In this document: piece by piece, positions 46,401 to 55,900 of the stretch | How the letters are laid out: the number at the start of each line of letters is the position of its first letter | Numbering within the stretch: position 1 is the stretch's first letter | Assembly: GCA_026182355.1 (NCBI GenBank) | Contig: JAPFBL010000118.1 | Coordinates: 683,001-747,000 of the forward strand | DNA: 64,000 bases | From: Hermatobates lingyangjiaoensis | Taxonomy: Eukaryota > Arthropoda > Insecta > Hemiptera > Hermatobatidae | Direction of reading: 5' to 3' | The notes under the pieces: model-generated | The model's input: only the letters and a program-made list of their open reading frames with translations | What the model was told of the DNA's origin: nothing | The model's database searches: none | Program-made: the position numbers and the translations under genes

Positions 46401-46422
46401 TATGGAAAAAATAAAACTTCAC
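25469..46422 (-). CDS. Secreted leucine-rich-repeat protein, complete 8-exon gene (579 aa)
   Basis: Exons in transcript order: 46422-46058, 41940-41772, 39647-39514, 36598-36328, 33449-33219, 30883-30662, 27925-27727, 25617-25469 (stop TAG 25469-25471). Phases fit at every junction. Residues 10-27 form a hydrophobic signal segment (WTLEILFFLLLDTVCG); a second Met at residue 10 could also be the start. An N-cap follows with Cys35, Cys44 and Cys46 (C...PCTC). About 14-16 repeats of type LxxLxLxxNxI fill residues 95-515, for example LVRLQLARNRITTM, LEHLNLTHNNISM, LKKLNLSHNCIERI and LKVLDISHNQLTTL. The last exon gives a short C-cap (NSVLCDS, Cys536 and Cys561) and a polar tail ending KKQR. I see no transmembrane helix or GPI-type hydrophobic tail, so an extracellular soluble role is inferred. 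It resembles insect extracellular LRR proteins, but I cannot name the orthologue. Confidence 0.88.
25735..26085. repeat. Fold-back element, ACGT/TAGCC family (F4b)
   Basis: Outer arms: TATCGAGGTTTGCTCTAGCT (left) and AGCTAGACCAAACCTCGATA (right); AAGCCGACGTTTCG inverts to CGAAACGTCGGCTT. The right arm carries the motif at 26003-26045. It lies less than 150 bp upstream (minus sense) of the last LRR exon. Confidence 0.85.
26003..26045 (+). ncRNA. Hammerhead-like motif with one core change, palindrome ACGU
   Basis: UAGCC (26003-26007), CUAAAGA (G5 changed to A), U, helix II GUCUA/UAGGU, GAAA (26032-26035), ACGU (26035-26038), C26039, GGCU-U-A pairing with UAGCC around one bulge. The G5 change should abolish activity; the rest of the fold is intact. 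Confidence 0.6.
26452..26697 (+). repeat. Dispersed repeat, copy 2 (pair with 22782-23070)
   Basis: Same blocks in the same order as copy 1. It ends CAGTTCCGGACCAGAGGCCC, ACTACTGCTAG, without the long TA expansion. Element class unknown. Confidence 0.8.
27410..27625. repeat. Fold-back element, GAACAC family (F3)
   Basis: Inverted arms GTCTCGACACAAAAAATTTT...AAGAGAAACTAA versus TTAGTTTCTTATAATAAACT and TTTTTTGTGTGGAAAC. The minus-sense core is CUGAAGA, A, GAAC...GUUC, GACAC (GAAA changed). Right terminus AACAGATTGCACAATTAATG is the family end. Confidence 0.7.
28572..29410 (+). mobile_element. hAT transposon remnant with intact ends and 10-bp duplication
   Basis: GGCTAGAGTG flanks both sides (28562-28571 and 29411-29420). 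Termini are CAGTGGTTCTCAAACT and AGTTTAAGAACCACTG, near-perfect inverted repeats. A 20-bp perfect palindrome GCGGTCCCCTAGGGGACCGC lies just inside the left end. It contains the C-terminal piece of a transposase. Most of the gene is deleted. Confidence 0.9.
28904..29152 (+). pseudogene. hAT transposase C-terminal dimerisation segment
   Basis: Reads FWIQMVQSYPEVAKLSLKVL, PFATTYECEKAFSALLAI, KSRNRLEATNDMRVALAKTK and QMHPSH stop, the hAT C-terminal domain of the ZBED5/SCAND3-like type. No DNA-binding or catalytic part is present upstream, so it is not functional as a transposase. Confidence 0.85.
29930..30096 (-). mobile_element. tRNA-derived SINE, truncated at its head
   Basis: Plus strand shows AATTTTGCCTAACTCAAGTG, GATCTTTAATGAGTACCTGA, GGGACCGACGGCTTAACGTC and CCAGAGTGGGCATTGAAACC. 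The tRNA-like 5' head is cut off where the mariner fragment begins. Confidence 0.75.
30097..30265 (+). pseudogene. Mariner transposase fragment
   Basis: Reads RIVTGNETWIHQYDPESK and then RSAQKIMAKEFCDSKGDLIG. This is the mariner region TGDEWWI...YDPESK...RSAQKIMA with the first catalytic Asp changed to Asn (GNE) and a short deletion. No terminal repeats are visible. Confidence 0.82.
30918..31105. repeat. Fold-back element, AGATCT family (F1)
   Basis: Starts GATTTCACATAAACACATGA; AAGATCTTTCAACCGTAAAA inverts to TTTTACGGTTGAAAGATCTT, with matching changes in both arms (AAAAAG/CTTTTT), so the arms are co-identical. It lies 35 nt upstream of LRR exon 30883 in transcript sense. Confidence 0.78.
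32160..32800 (-). pseudogene. Second non-LTR retrotransposon 3' end, split by a hAT insertion
   Basis: Plus-strand sequence TTGAGGGTGACTATAGCACT...TGTACTTCACC and, after the insertion, GTACCCCAGCTGTAAAG, CTCAGCACTTTTGCTGG, TTCTTCCTCTTTGCAG and CACAAACCATCATTGATAAT parallels 24310-24580. The poly-A end is at 32160-32170. Confidence 0.75.
32238..32555. mobile_element. hAT MITE nested in the retrotransposon, perfect 8-bp duplication
   Basis: TACTAAAG lies at 32230-32237 and 32556-32563. Ends CAGGCTTCTTAAACTTTT and AGTTTAAGAAGCCCTG. A long subterminal palindrome CGCGACCCCCCTGGGGGTCG sits near the right end. The related copy at about 24366 (CTGTACTATAGTACCCC) gives the empty site. Confidence 0.92.
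32800..33060. mobile_element. GC-rich unclassified insertion
   Basis: Strongly GC-rich block (CTTGGGGTCCTCAGCGC, CTCCGGCAGAGCACCG, TCGGCACGGATCGCAT) adjoining the retrotransposon copy. Open frames here lack domains. It may be an internal part of another retroelement. Confidence 0.4.
33752..34548. mobile_element. Non-autonomous Helitron
   Basis: Begins TCTCTATATATAAAG after an A (33751) and ends TCTGCTAG before a T (34549): the 5'-TC...CTRR-3' termini and A|T insertion site of Helitrons. Just before the end is a hairpin GGCGG...CCGC (34519-34539) with loop TACGAAGGTTTG. No Rep/helicase frame. It sits in the LRR intron 33450-36327. Confidence 0.75.
35514..36239 (+). mobile_element. Deleted Tc1/mariner-superfamily element with TIRs and TA duplication
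   Basis: TA at 35512-35513 and 36240-36241. Ends CAGGGTGTTCCTAAATGGTT and, inverted, CATGGTGTTTCAAATTGTTG; about 30 bp with several mismatches. Contains the transposase piece at 35650-36040. The third catalytic region is missing, so it is not autonomous. Confidence 0.85.
35650..36040 (+). pseudogene. Tc1/mariner-superfamily transposase fragment
   Basis: Reads RLVLSDEATFHTSGKVNKHN, then VSPNVNVFCAISKKKVYGPF, VYLQMLQNWLIDQLIEN and, after a frameshift, PHWKLTVRAYLNEVLPERWI. The first Asp (LSDEATF) is intact; the second Asp motif is disrupted and the third absent. The layout suggests the DD41D-like branch, which I cannot confirm. Confidence 0.75.
36676..36779. repeat. Direct duplicate of the segment at 36963-37064
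   Basis: TAGCTTTAATGCATACATTT, CTACTTTAATTTAAACAACA and ACTAATAATTGATTCCAT recur at 36963-37064 in the same orientation with about 10 percent differences. The first copy is ordinary LRR-intron DNA next to exon 36598; the second lies in the loop of the fold-back. Confidence 0.9.
36800..37205. repeat. Fold-back element, ACGCGT family (F3), with captured flank in its loop
   Basis: Arms: GGTAAGAAGCAAATGAAATG...TTGTGGTACAACTG and CAACAGTTGTACCACAG...CATTTCATTAGCTTTTTACC, about 130 nt each, roughly 92 percent complementary. Both carry the motif: minus sense 36887-36925 (CUUAAGA, GAACAC/GUGUUC, ACGCGU) and plus sense 37111-37150 (CUGAAGA, GAACAC/GUGUUC, UAAA in place of GAAA). Confidence 0.88.
37275..37545. 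repeat. Fold-back element, GAACAC family (F3)
   Basis: Left arm TTCTGAGGTAAAATGGATGA...ACAAAAGTCTCCACACAAAT; right arm inverted, ending CAGAATGAGTAAATACCACA and ATTGCACAACTAATGA. The left arm holds an excellent motif at 37339-37375; the right arm lost it. Confidence 0.85.
37339..37375 (-). ncRNA. Hammerhead-like motif, perfect 6-bp helix II, palindrome ACGU
   Basis: Minus sense: UUC, CUGAUGA, U, GAACAC-GAA-GUGUUC, GAAA, ACGU, U, then GAA pairing with UUC. All consensus core bases are present. Confidence 0.75.
38178..38383. repeat. Fold-back element, AGATCT family (F1), rearranged centre
   Basis: GATTTCACATAAACACGTGA at the left, TTCTTATTGTGGTTTGATCA at the right. The centre holds three arm pieces, with one extra CGGTTGAAAGACCTTAGTC, so the loop was duplicated. 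The right motif at 38297-38345 has CUGACGA, GACC-type helix, GAAA, AGAUCU, U, AGUC. Confidence 0.78.
38384..38468 (-). mobile_element. 85-bp TTAGG-tailed retroinsert with perfect 10-bp duplication
   Basis: TTTGATCATA occurs at 38374-38383 and 38469-38478. The insert begins with GGTTAGGTTAGGTTAGGTTA and continues CAGTGGCCATCCCGAGAG to CCTTGTGATACCACAAAAGT. It matches the 3' end of the SINE at 18889-19211, 5'-truncated. This is a retrotransposition product with a pentamer tail. Confidence 0.85.
41512..41672. repeat. Fold-back element, ACGCGT family (F3)
   Basis: AAAGTGGTTATACAAAAGTC at the left and GTATAACCACTTTACCTCAG at the right. The minus-sense motif has CUGAUGA, U, GAACAC, a damaged 3' side, then GAAACGCGUUG. 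It ends with the family terminus ATGGATTGCACAACTATTG, 100 nt from LRR exon 41772. Confidence 0.72.
42000..46057. other. First LRR intron, low-feature AT-rich DNA
   Basis: I see no exon, RNA gene or clear insertion across this intron. Several open frames (for example 45653-45943) have intron-like composition and no domain. Pieces of older repeats may be present but are not recognisable by eye. Confidence 0.5.
46058..46422 (-). CDS. LRR gene, first coding exon (signal peptide and Cys N-cap)
   Basis: The exon has ATG at 46420-46422, with an alternative ATG at 46393-46395 just before the hydrophobic segment; both give a plausible signal peptide. After the cap motif PCTCRYREP come an amphipathic stretch VVDALKNQF and the first repeat-like motif LDDLPELSF. 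The exon ends at donor GAG|GTATGC in phase 2 and joins to 41940 to make a serine codon. Sequence upstream on the minus strand (above 46422) has no further obvious coding exon before the BAG6 stop at 47804, so the transcription start probably lies in 46423-47600. Confidence 0.82.
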
Positions 46423-47706
46423 TCACTCACTCTCTCACGTACCTCGTGCAACTTTATGAGGATTGAATCACTCCCTCTTAACCCTTGACCTCGGACTCGT
46501 TCACTCAAACATTTAATTCTACTAGTAACTCAGTCCGCTGCCTCAACTATTCCCGGCAACCTCTCACTGGAAAAAAAAATAACACTTACGCCTACCCTAG
46601 AATGAATAAATCAAATATATTTAACTTTTTAAAAAGGAACCACCAAAACCACTTTCTAGCATTTATCATGTCCTCAGATAAAGTTTGTTACAATGCTGAA
46701 CGAAGAGATAGCCAGTATCAATTGTAAATCAATTATCAAATCACACAGTTCAACAAAAAAAATAGCACTTTAAAACTTGAATATATTTTACACAAAAAAA
46801 AATATTACTTATTAACACATAATTTCAACAAATTCTTAAAGGAATAAATAACATTCATCTATGGAAAGAGAAATAATTTTTCTCACTCAATGCATGCACT
46901 AGAACTGAACCATTAAAATAGATAAGGAAAGATAAAAGTGATGATCAATATGGCCTTTGACCCCGAAGGGAGAATGCCTATTCGACGGGAGGCCACTGAT
47001 AGCTCCACATCACAACAAAGAGCCAAAATTAATCGCTCCACTAATTCATCTTTAACAACTATTATAGTCTTAATTTCTTAAAAAACAATAAACAAATTTT
47101 ATAGAAATGTAATTTATTGTTAAAGAACATGTTTTTTATCCATTAAATTATTTAAAAGTAATTATAATTTCAAAAATTCAAACCCTTTTATTAAAATTGT
47201 TATGTCCTATAGAAAAATAACCGTATAAATTAAACTAATATCAGGGAGATACGAGTTGACTTTGTTTTTTAACCTTTAATTTACTATTATGTATAAGAGA
47301 CTGTTTAAAATGAAATAAATACGTTAATAGTACTCAATAATAAAACATAAAACATTAATAATTTACTTAAAAAAATGCACAAGAGATTTCAAACATTTAT
47401 TATCAATGAAGCTATCTTTTTACAAGAAATTAACACATTTATGATTGCTGACTGTGTATTAAAAATACAATGTAAAATAAAATCATAAAATCATTCATAG
47501 CAAAAAATAAAGAAAAAAAATTAGTGATCTATTACATAGTACTTTACAAATTATCAGTTACTTATAGATTTGCATGTACTACTTTTTGATACAATGTTTA
47601 CTTCAACTTTAATAAATAAATTGAACATAACCAGTATACTTCTAAATCAGTACTCGAAAAGAATATACTAGCTAAATAAAAGGAAGTGCTTATGCAGAAA
47701 AATGTT

Positions 47707-47712
47707 TTTATT
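47707..47712 (-). terminator. Candidate BAG6 polyadenylation signal AATAAA
   Basis: TTTATT on the plus strand is AATAAA in transcript sense, about 92 nt downstream of the BAG6 stop and in an AT-rich tract. The position suits a short 3' UTR. The hexamer is common in such AT-rich DNA, so it is a candidate only. Confidence 0.4.
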
Positions 47713-47803
47713 TTATAATAACTGATAAAAGAAATTTAAATACATAATAAAGGAGGCGACAAATAATATACAGAGGGATAGGGTAGGAGGAGGCTGGTGT
47801 TGT

Positions 47804-49482
47804 TCACTGTCGGTTTATTCGATGGAAGTATTTGGCACAGTTGGGATACTTGTCTGGGTGGTAGTCGGGGTGATTGCGGAGGGTGGTCTCAACGGATGTC
47901 TTGACTTGCTGCTTATAGGCAGACCGAAGTGAAGTGTCCGAGGCAGCGGACTCGGCGACAACAGCCACGCAGGAGCCTTCGACACCTGCGGCGTTCAGGG
48001 CTACACTCATGCTTTCTGTGCAAACAGATCAAACTTCACATATGAACAGCAAGAAATATGAATAATCTTAATAAATAATCAAGACCAGTGACGGCAAATC
48101 TTTTGAGTTCACCGGGTCAAACATTTTAAAAAAGTCGAGACATAATTTTCATGGCATGTCACATATCACAAAAGTAAAAACTAAAAAGAAAATATAAATA
48201 TTTATAATTTTTGTAAGTTCATTAATTGAATAATTTTAATGAATTTAAGAATTGATCACTACATAATTATCTCAATATATACTGTAGCTCTGGAAGAATT
48301 CTGTCTCGAAGGAGGTTGTCCCAATTGAGCTAATAAAGAAAGGTAGTCAAGCTCAGAATAATGATTAAAAATTGAATAACACTTTACCATTTATAATTTT
48401 CGATAAAGTTCCTAAAGGTTTCGTTTCTGTAATAACTTTGCGTCTTTTGCTGGGCATACCAGCCAGATAAGATTCACTAAAAGGCCCCTGTCCCGCTGCT
48501 CTGCGCTGTCTCTCCTTGTCTTTTGTTATAACTGGAACCCACTCCTGCAACAAAACGTGTTCATATAAAAACTAAAGAAAAACATTATAATTATTATTAT
48601 ACCTAAAATTATAATAAGTATAAAACAAAGAAATGCAACTTTTATAGAACTGAACTTTCTTTTTTTTTTATTGTTGAAACAGATGTAATACTAGGTGATA
48701 ACGTCAGCCGTACACCGGCTTTTTCTTTGATCGGTGATTTTACAGATTTTACATTGGGAGTCTTAAATTTTGCCTAACTCAAGTGCATTTCGAGTAGGGA
48801 TCTTTAGCGAGTATCTGGCATCGTACAGGCTCAGGACCGATGGCTTAACGTCCTCTCCGAAGGACGACGTAACAGATTTACTCACCTCCCTCGTGAATAA
48901 ATCGAGGGTCAGGTGGGGATCGAACCCCGGACTACTAGACCAGAGGCAAGTATGCTAACCAAATTGAACTCTTACTCATTTACAACATACATTATAATAC
49001 TTTTTACATATGGATTCTTAAACTAAATTCTACTATTTTTATAAAAAGTATAATTACTTTTAATTATTTTGTTTAAATTATAATATTATAAATGTAGATT
49101 ATAAAATTATTAATTATAATAAAAATTATAACACATTATTAATTATAATCATAAAAGTATTATAATAAGTTACAAGTTAAATTATACGCAATTATAGAAC
49201 TATTATTCATATTTTTTTTGAGCATATGATCAAACTCACGTTCTTTCACTCGGAAATGATTTTAAATTAATTAGCACAAAAGAATTCTACAAAATCTGAA
49301 CATTGAAAAATCTTAAAATAAAATAGTAGGATGGACATGACATAAAGAAAGAAAAAGGACATACTAACCGAAGGGACGGAGTGCCGCCACTGGTCAGTGT
49401 CTCCTATGACATTTCTTAAAGGAGTAGAAGAAGATTCCCGCAGATGAAGCACGTCATCCATTGAATTGACTTCAACGACCTG
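47804..49482 (-). CDS. BAG6: BAG6 C-terminal exons (NLS and BAG-like domain)
   Basis: Three exons. 49482-49369 encodes an acidic and Ser-rich stretch (MDDVLHLRESSSTP) ending DQWRHSVPS. 48544-48388 encodes EWVPVITKDKERQRR, then SYLAGMPSKRRK, the family nuclear-localisation signal. 48015-47804 encodes the final helices (SLRSAYKQQVKTSVETTLRN) and ends HRINRQ. In vertebrates this end is the truncated BAG-like region that binds UBL4A. Codons here are GC-richer than the surrounding intron DNA. Confidence 0.93.
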
Positions 49483-49877
49483 CTGCATACAATTCATTTA
49501 CTTTCAATTAATAAGCTTTTAACAAAATATAATATACAAAAATGTGTGTTTTAAATAAAATCCGAAACGTTGGCAATAAGGGTTTAATTTGAACCTGAAG
49601 AACTGACCGTATACTGATAAACTTTCGTTTTGTTTCTACTTCATGGACGATATAAACACATGAAATAACAGTAACGTTCAAAAAACAGTAAGAAATGAGA
49701 AAAAAGACTACTAATTTCTTTTTTTTTTCATTCCTATTGTGGTTTAAACGTTGATATATATAATATATATATATATATATATAGATATCATGATTTGTTT
49801 TCTTGACCCAATATTTATATGATGTATTTTTTTTTTTTTTTAGGTTTGAGGTCGAATGATTTCAAACTAGTCCTTTT

Positions 49878-49933
<56 letters not shown>

Positions 49934-52900
49934 CAATATAGACAAAGAAACATAGACAAATCAAAAGAACACACTTACAGTCTCTAATTTTCGGTTTGAA
50001 CCGTCTTCAGGAGAGATAAGAGAGGGAAACCAAGCGCACTGGTTCAACCAAGACGGTCTCCAACCGTCTCTGAACCAGTGCGCTTGGTTTCCCTCTCTTG
50101 TCTCTCCTGAAGACGGTTCAAACCGAAAATTAGAGACTGTAAGTGTGTTCTTTTGATTTATCTATGTTTCTTTGTCTATATTGAACTATATTTGTCCGTT
50201 TTGGATCGTATTTCCAACGAAAAAGTGTATATATATATATCAATGATCAAACCACTAAAAGAAATGGGAAAACAAGACTAAGATCTTTCAACCGTAACAA
50301 GCGGTCTTCGTCAGAGTCAAAAACCCAACTGAGTTATTATTGGTGGTTTGATCATTGATTGTTATTTCACGTGTTTACGTGAAATCTTTATATATATATA
50401 TGGTATATATGTATATATATTTATTGCATGTTTTGTTATTGAGGACTAGGTCAAATAATAGAAAATAAACTCCTTCCTAGGCCAACGTTTCGATGTATTT
50501 AGACATCATCTTCAGGGCTAAAATTAGAGTAAGAACTATAATACATTTACCAACACAATCTACAACTCACATAGAGAACTAACACAAATTTTTGAGACCA
50601 ACAGATACATACAGAAGGTTATTTTATAATCAGAGTAGTTAAGTACACATCTATTTCAAAGTATCAGACAAAGGGAAATTAGTTTTACCTTGGAAAGTGT
50701 GCTAAGGTAAAGTTTCCAAGGTAAAACTAATTTCCCTTTGTCTGATACTTTGAAATAGATGTGTACTTAACTACTCTGATTATAAAATAACCTTTTGTAT
50801 GTATCTGTTGGTCTCAAAAATTTGTTTGTTCTCTATGTGAGTTGTACATTGTGTTGGTAAATGTATTATAGTTCTTACTCTACTTTTAGCCCTGATGATG
50901 ATGTACAAATACATCGAAACGTTGGCCTAGGAAGGAGATTATTTTCTTTTATTTCACCTAGCCCTCAATAACAAAACATACAATAGAATAGAAGAGGTCA
51001 AGAAGAATTTATGGAGATTATATATATATATATATATATACACGAGTATATATATGCAGAAAAATCACAATAAACACGTGATACAGTCAATAAAGTATAA
51101 AACTACAAGGAAAAATAAACAGTAGAAATAAATACTCCGACGTCTTTTCACTTTGTATCATGGGATAATTTATTTCCATATTCTTTTTTCTTCTGTTTTT
51201 ATTCTTCATATATATAATATATGAAGATGGGACCTCCAACCATCTCTGAACCAGTGCGCTTGGTTCCCCTCTCTTATCTCTCCTGAAGATGGTTCAAACC
51301 GAAAATTAGAGACTGTAACTCTGTGCTTTTAATTTTTCTATGCTATTCTATTTGTATATTGAACTATATTTGTCCGTTTCGGATCGTATTTCCAAAGAAA
51401 AAATTTATATATATATATATTAGTGAAGGTTGGTGGCAATAGTTCTTGCAAACATGTTACTAAAAATTTTATGTCAATTCCATGCTTGGTTACCTTTTTA
51501 GAGAGTTTCTATAATGTCCTGCATGCTCTTCTGTGTTGCTCGGGGAATAAAGAAATCAACTGGCCCAAACTTTTCCTTTCATATATACATATTATAACGG
51601 ATAGGTAAACTAACTAAATATAATTTTAAATAAAACAACGTTTCGGTCTCGTGGACTATCATCAGGCTAAGCTATACTCTATATTTTAGTCGTAATTAAA
51701 ATTGAATATAGGTTCGCGAAAAAATATTTTAATAATACAAACATATTCAGAGTGTTAAATAAACATGGCTAATTTTTCTGCTTTGATAGTAGGCATTGCT
51801 TCCTACCCAGCTGTAAATTAGATAAGATAGTTATTATTGTGACTTAATAATGAAAAAAATTATTATGAAAATCTCAAAATTAGAATTGCATGTAATCTCA
51901 TACAGTTTACATGAGAAAAAAAAACAATAGTTCCTATAATGACATCATCCTTAATAATGACATACTAATTTTAATTCGATTGATACCTGAATTTAATAAC
52001 GATAATTTATTATCATAAATCACTCCCGGTTGTTTCATTCGATTTTAACATGAATGAAGATAACATTTTTTCGAACCTTTAGTCAAACAAAACATTGTTC
52101 TTTGTCAATTTTTTTTTATTGTTTAAACAGATCCCCTTATGGGTGATAACGTCAGCCGTTTACTGGCTTTTTGGTCGATCGGTGATTCTACAACGGGAGT
52201 CCTAAATTTTGCCTAACTCAAGTGCATGTCGACTAGGGATCTTTAACGAGTACCTGACATTGTACAGGCTCGGAACCAACGACTTAACGTCCTCTCCGAA
52301 GGACGACGTACTCAGATTTATTCACCTCCCGCGTGAATAATCGAGGGCCAAGTGCGCATCAAACCCTGGACTACCAGCCCAGAAGAGAGTACGTTAAGCA
52401 CTGAGCTAATCTGGCCCCTTTGTAAATTCTTTACTAATAGAGAAGATTAAAAATACTTATTTTTTATTCATGGATTACTGAATTATATAACACAAAAAGT
52501 GGCAACAAACGAAGCACATAATATAGACTTCAATATACGAGTATATAAGGCCAACAGTATTTATTTTATAAAATTGATGGACTTAATAAACAAAAACTAA
52601 AATTGCTAGAAACTATTTAATATTACAACCCTTCTTACATACAGATTTTAATTAAAATTAATATCACCTGAGTATGAATAACTAATACTTCCAAATTTTC
52701 GAAAAAATAGGTGACAAAGTTTACTAATATATGTGAAGTAATTGTCCTTAATACATTAATGATAAGATTTCTGTTCTCTAGATAGAAGCTCAAGTATCAA
52801 AATAAAAAATAACAAAAATTAAATATATAACTTCTATGCGTACAGGGGTATATAATAACAATTATAGTATGGTGGTGAAATATAGAAGGTGAGTTGTATC

Positions 52901-55900
52901 AGTTCTTTCAAAATAATCTGACAAGTCTCTGTGGTCAGTTAGTTATTGTTATATATGTATCATATAACAAAATTTCATAATAAACACGTGAGACAAAATC
53001 ACTTCTTAACCACAATACGAAATCAGAAAAATGACTACGATAATTCAATTTCTTACTGCGGTTTAGGAGTTGATATATGAACACATAGATAATTTACATA
53101 AATTTCACAGTAAACACGTGAAATAAAACAACGTCTAAAACGGAAATAAGTAAATTAGAAAAATGACTAAGATCTCACAATGTTTTTCAGTATTAGAAAG
53201 ACTTCAACGAATACCACTAGTATCAGTTGAAAGATCTTAGTCATTTTTGCTGATTTCCTTACTGTGGTTTAGACGTTGATATATACATGTCTGTATACTT
53301 TGAGCGGCGTTAAAATGATCGAAAATGGACACCAAGAGTTCAATAGAGTATTCAACACAACACAATAAATACGTGTTCTTACACCATTAAAACAAATATA
53401 ATGATGCACTAATAAGTAAAGACTTAACATTTACAAGCTCGAATATCGGTTTCAACTGACACAGGAGAATAAATATAGAGAGATGAAGCACACAGATGTT
53501 TCCTCTTCTCAAGACAACGGTTGAATTTGTGGATCTGTTATCATATTGAACTAGATGCTTATATATATGGAGTCAATATTAATCAGGTATTGTCAATTTT
53601 CCTGGTTAAAATGATGTTTTCAATGCCGAGGTTAAATTATATTGAAACCCTTTTTTCATATATATATAAAAAGATTTCACATAAACACGTGAAATAACAA
53701 TCAATGATCAAACCACAATAAGAAATGGGAAAACAAGACCAAGATCCTTCAACCGCAACAAGCGGTCCTCGTCAGAGTCAAAAACGCAACCAAACACTAG
53801 ACGCAGAAAACATCTGGTGAGGAGTAGAGAAGAGTGGGAGGGAAGAGCGGAACGTTTTCTGCGTCTAGTGTTTAGTTGTCTTTTTGACTCTGACGAGGAC
53901 CGCTTGTTGCGGTTGAAGGATCTTGGTATTGTTTTCCCATTTCTTATTGTGGTTTGATAATTGATATTTATATATATATACATTTTAAATAAAATAAATT
54001 CAAAACGAAGGAAACACACAGACAGTCACCGCCATGCCTTCCTGCGGGACTCTTCGCTCTTGACACCTCCTGATGACGACGATGGTCGAAATATCGATGT
54101 GAGTTATGTCTGTGTCTTTCTGTGTGTTTCCTTCGTTTGAATTTATTTTATATATATATATACAACTAAAGTTTATCGGGACTCGGTCCTATTTATGGGA
54201 GTCCCTATAAACTTTAGTTTTGTTTCTATTCCACGGTCGATACTTTTATTAATATTTTACATATATATATATGAAAGTATAAGCCACAAGGAAAAAGTAA
54301 AAAACACAGAAAATTGCTCAGTCAACTCAGTTGCTCTCTGATGACATATATTTGAAAGGCCTTAGAGCATATTTTCTGTGTTTTTTACTTTTTCCTTGTG
54401 GCTTATACTTTCATTAGTTTTCATCACGTGTTTATTGTGATTAGTATATATATATATATATATATATGAAATTCAAAACATGAAACAATTAGAACAACTT
54501 ATAAAACGATTAGAAGAAAAGAATAGGTAGAAACAATACAACTCACTTCAATATTTCGGCCTCGTCATCATCAGAAGTAGAAGAAGAGGCCGAAATATTG
54601 CGAAGAAGTGAGCTGCGTTGATGTTCTTACGTGTTCTTTCTTGTAATCGTTTGATATATGTATAAAAAGTAAATTTTAATCGGGTTTCGGTCAGTATTCT
54701 AGGTTCAAATCAAACTGTCAAATGCCGGCGTATCGGTTTTTATTTAAAACCATTTTCATAAGTTGAAGTAAGAAATTTGAACAGGGGAATTCAAATCGAA
54801 ACGTCGGCACTGAAAGGGTTATTTGAACCTGAAGACTGACCGAGTCCTGATAAATTTTATTTTGTGTATACGTGGGGATACAACTAAATAATAATAATAA
54901 TAGAAAAATATATTCCAACACCCAAATATATATTATATTCTGAAATATAAATAATGGATAATTAATACAAAAAAAAGAAAAAGGAGGAGAATTTTCGATA
55001 GTTGATAAGATTCAAAAGGAAAGGCGTAAAAAAATATATTATGAAACCAAATTCTATCCGAAAAAAAACAGGAAACGGTCATATATAAAATATATACCAA
55101 TAAAAGGGAGGAAGATATGCAATTAATTTGAACAATATCAAGGATTTACGAAATCGATGGTTTTTAGAAAATTATTAATTTTTTTTACTTAGAATTATTT
55201 TCATTCAATATCTACATCAACTATTAATCTTTAGTAAATGAAACCATAATAAGTGGTTAATAGTAATTCTATTATTCTAAATAAACTATTTTTTCATTGA
55301 CAAAAGGATGATGCAACGTAGTTTTATTCTATTTAGGCAAAAAATTGACCGCGATATGAAAACTTACGAAAATCTTATAGTAATTAAAATAAAAACACAT
55401 AGGAAAATTTTTTTTCTTCTTTTATTTCAATAAAATTTTCACGCTGGATTTAACTTCTTTAAGTTCATTTCTTTCTTCGAAATCTGTTAAGAAAATATTT
55501 CATGCGTCCATTACTTTTACGCCTGCTCTGAAAGAACATAACAATACGGTCTTCAATCACCGTAAATTGTTTCACATAAAATATCATAAAATTGGAATAA
55601 CTAAAATAAAAATCATGTAATATTTAAGATGATATAATCATCGGAAGAGTAACTGCAAGAGCAAATATTCGGATGTTATGCATTATATTTTGAAGGTAAC
55701 TTCTGAAAGAGTCATACTAAAGGATCTTAATGTTGTGTAAAATAAATGTAGCTAATATATAAGGAATAATATAATAATACAAAACTTGAGTTTCTCACAG
55801 TAAAACATAAAAAAACATGTTGGGCTCAATTTCATTCTTTTATTCACTTCAATATGGTTATCGTCTGAAAATATCTGTATTATCAAACTGTGTATGTTAC

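Noticed and set aside
48078..48140. CAGTGACGGCAAATCTTTTG as a hAT left end; similar CAGTGATCCCCAAGTAC at 20046
   Set aside because: No matching right end or 8-bp duplication identified.
53708..54019. 103-codon minus-strand open frame
   Set aside because: It reads through both arms of a fold-back element, and similar frames appear in other copies (16000-16239, 21609-21812). They are by-products of the repeat.
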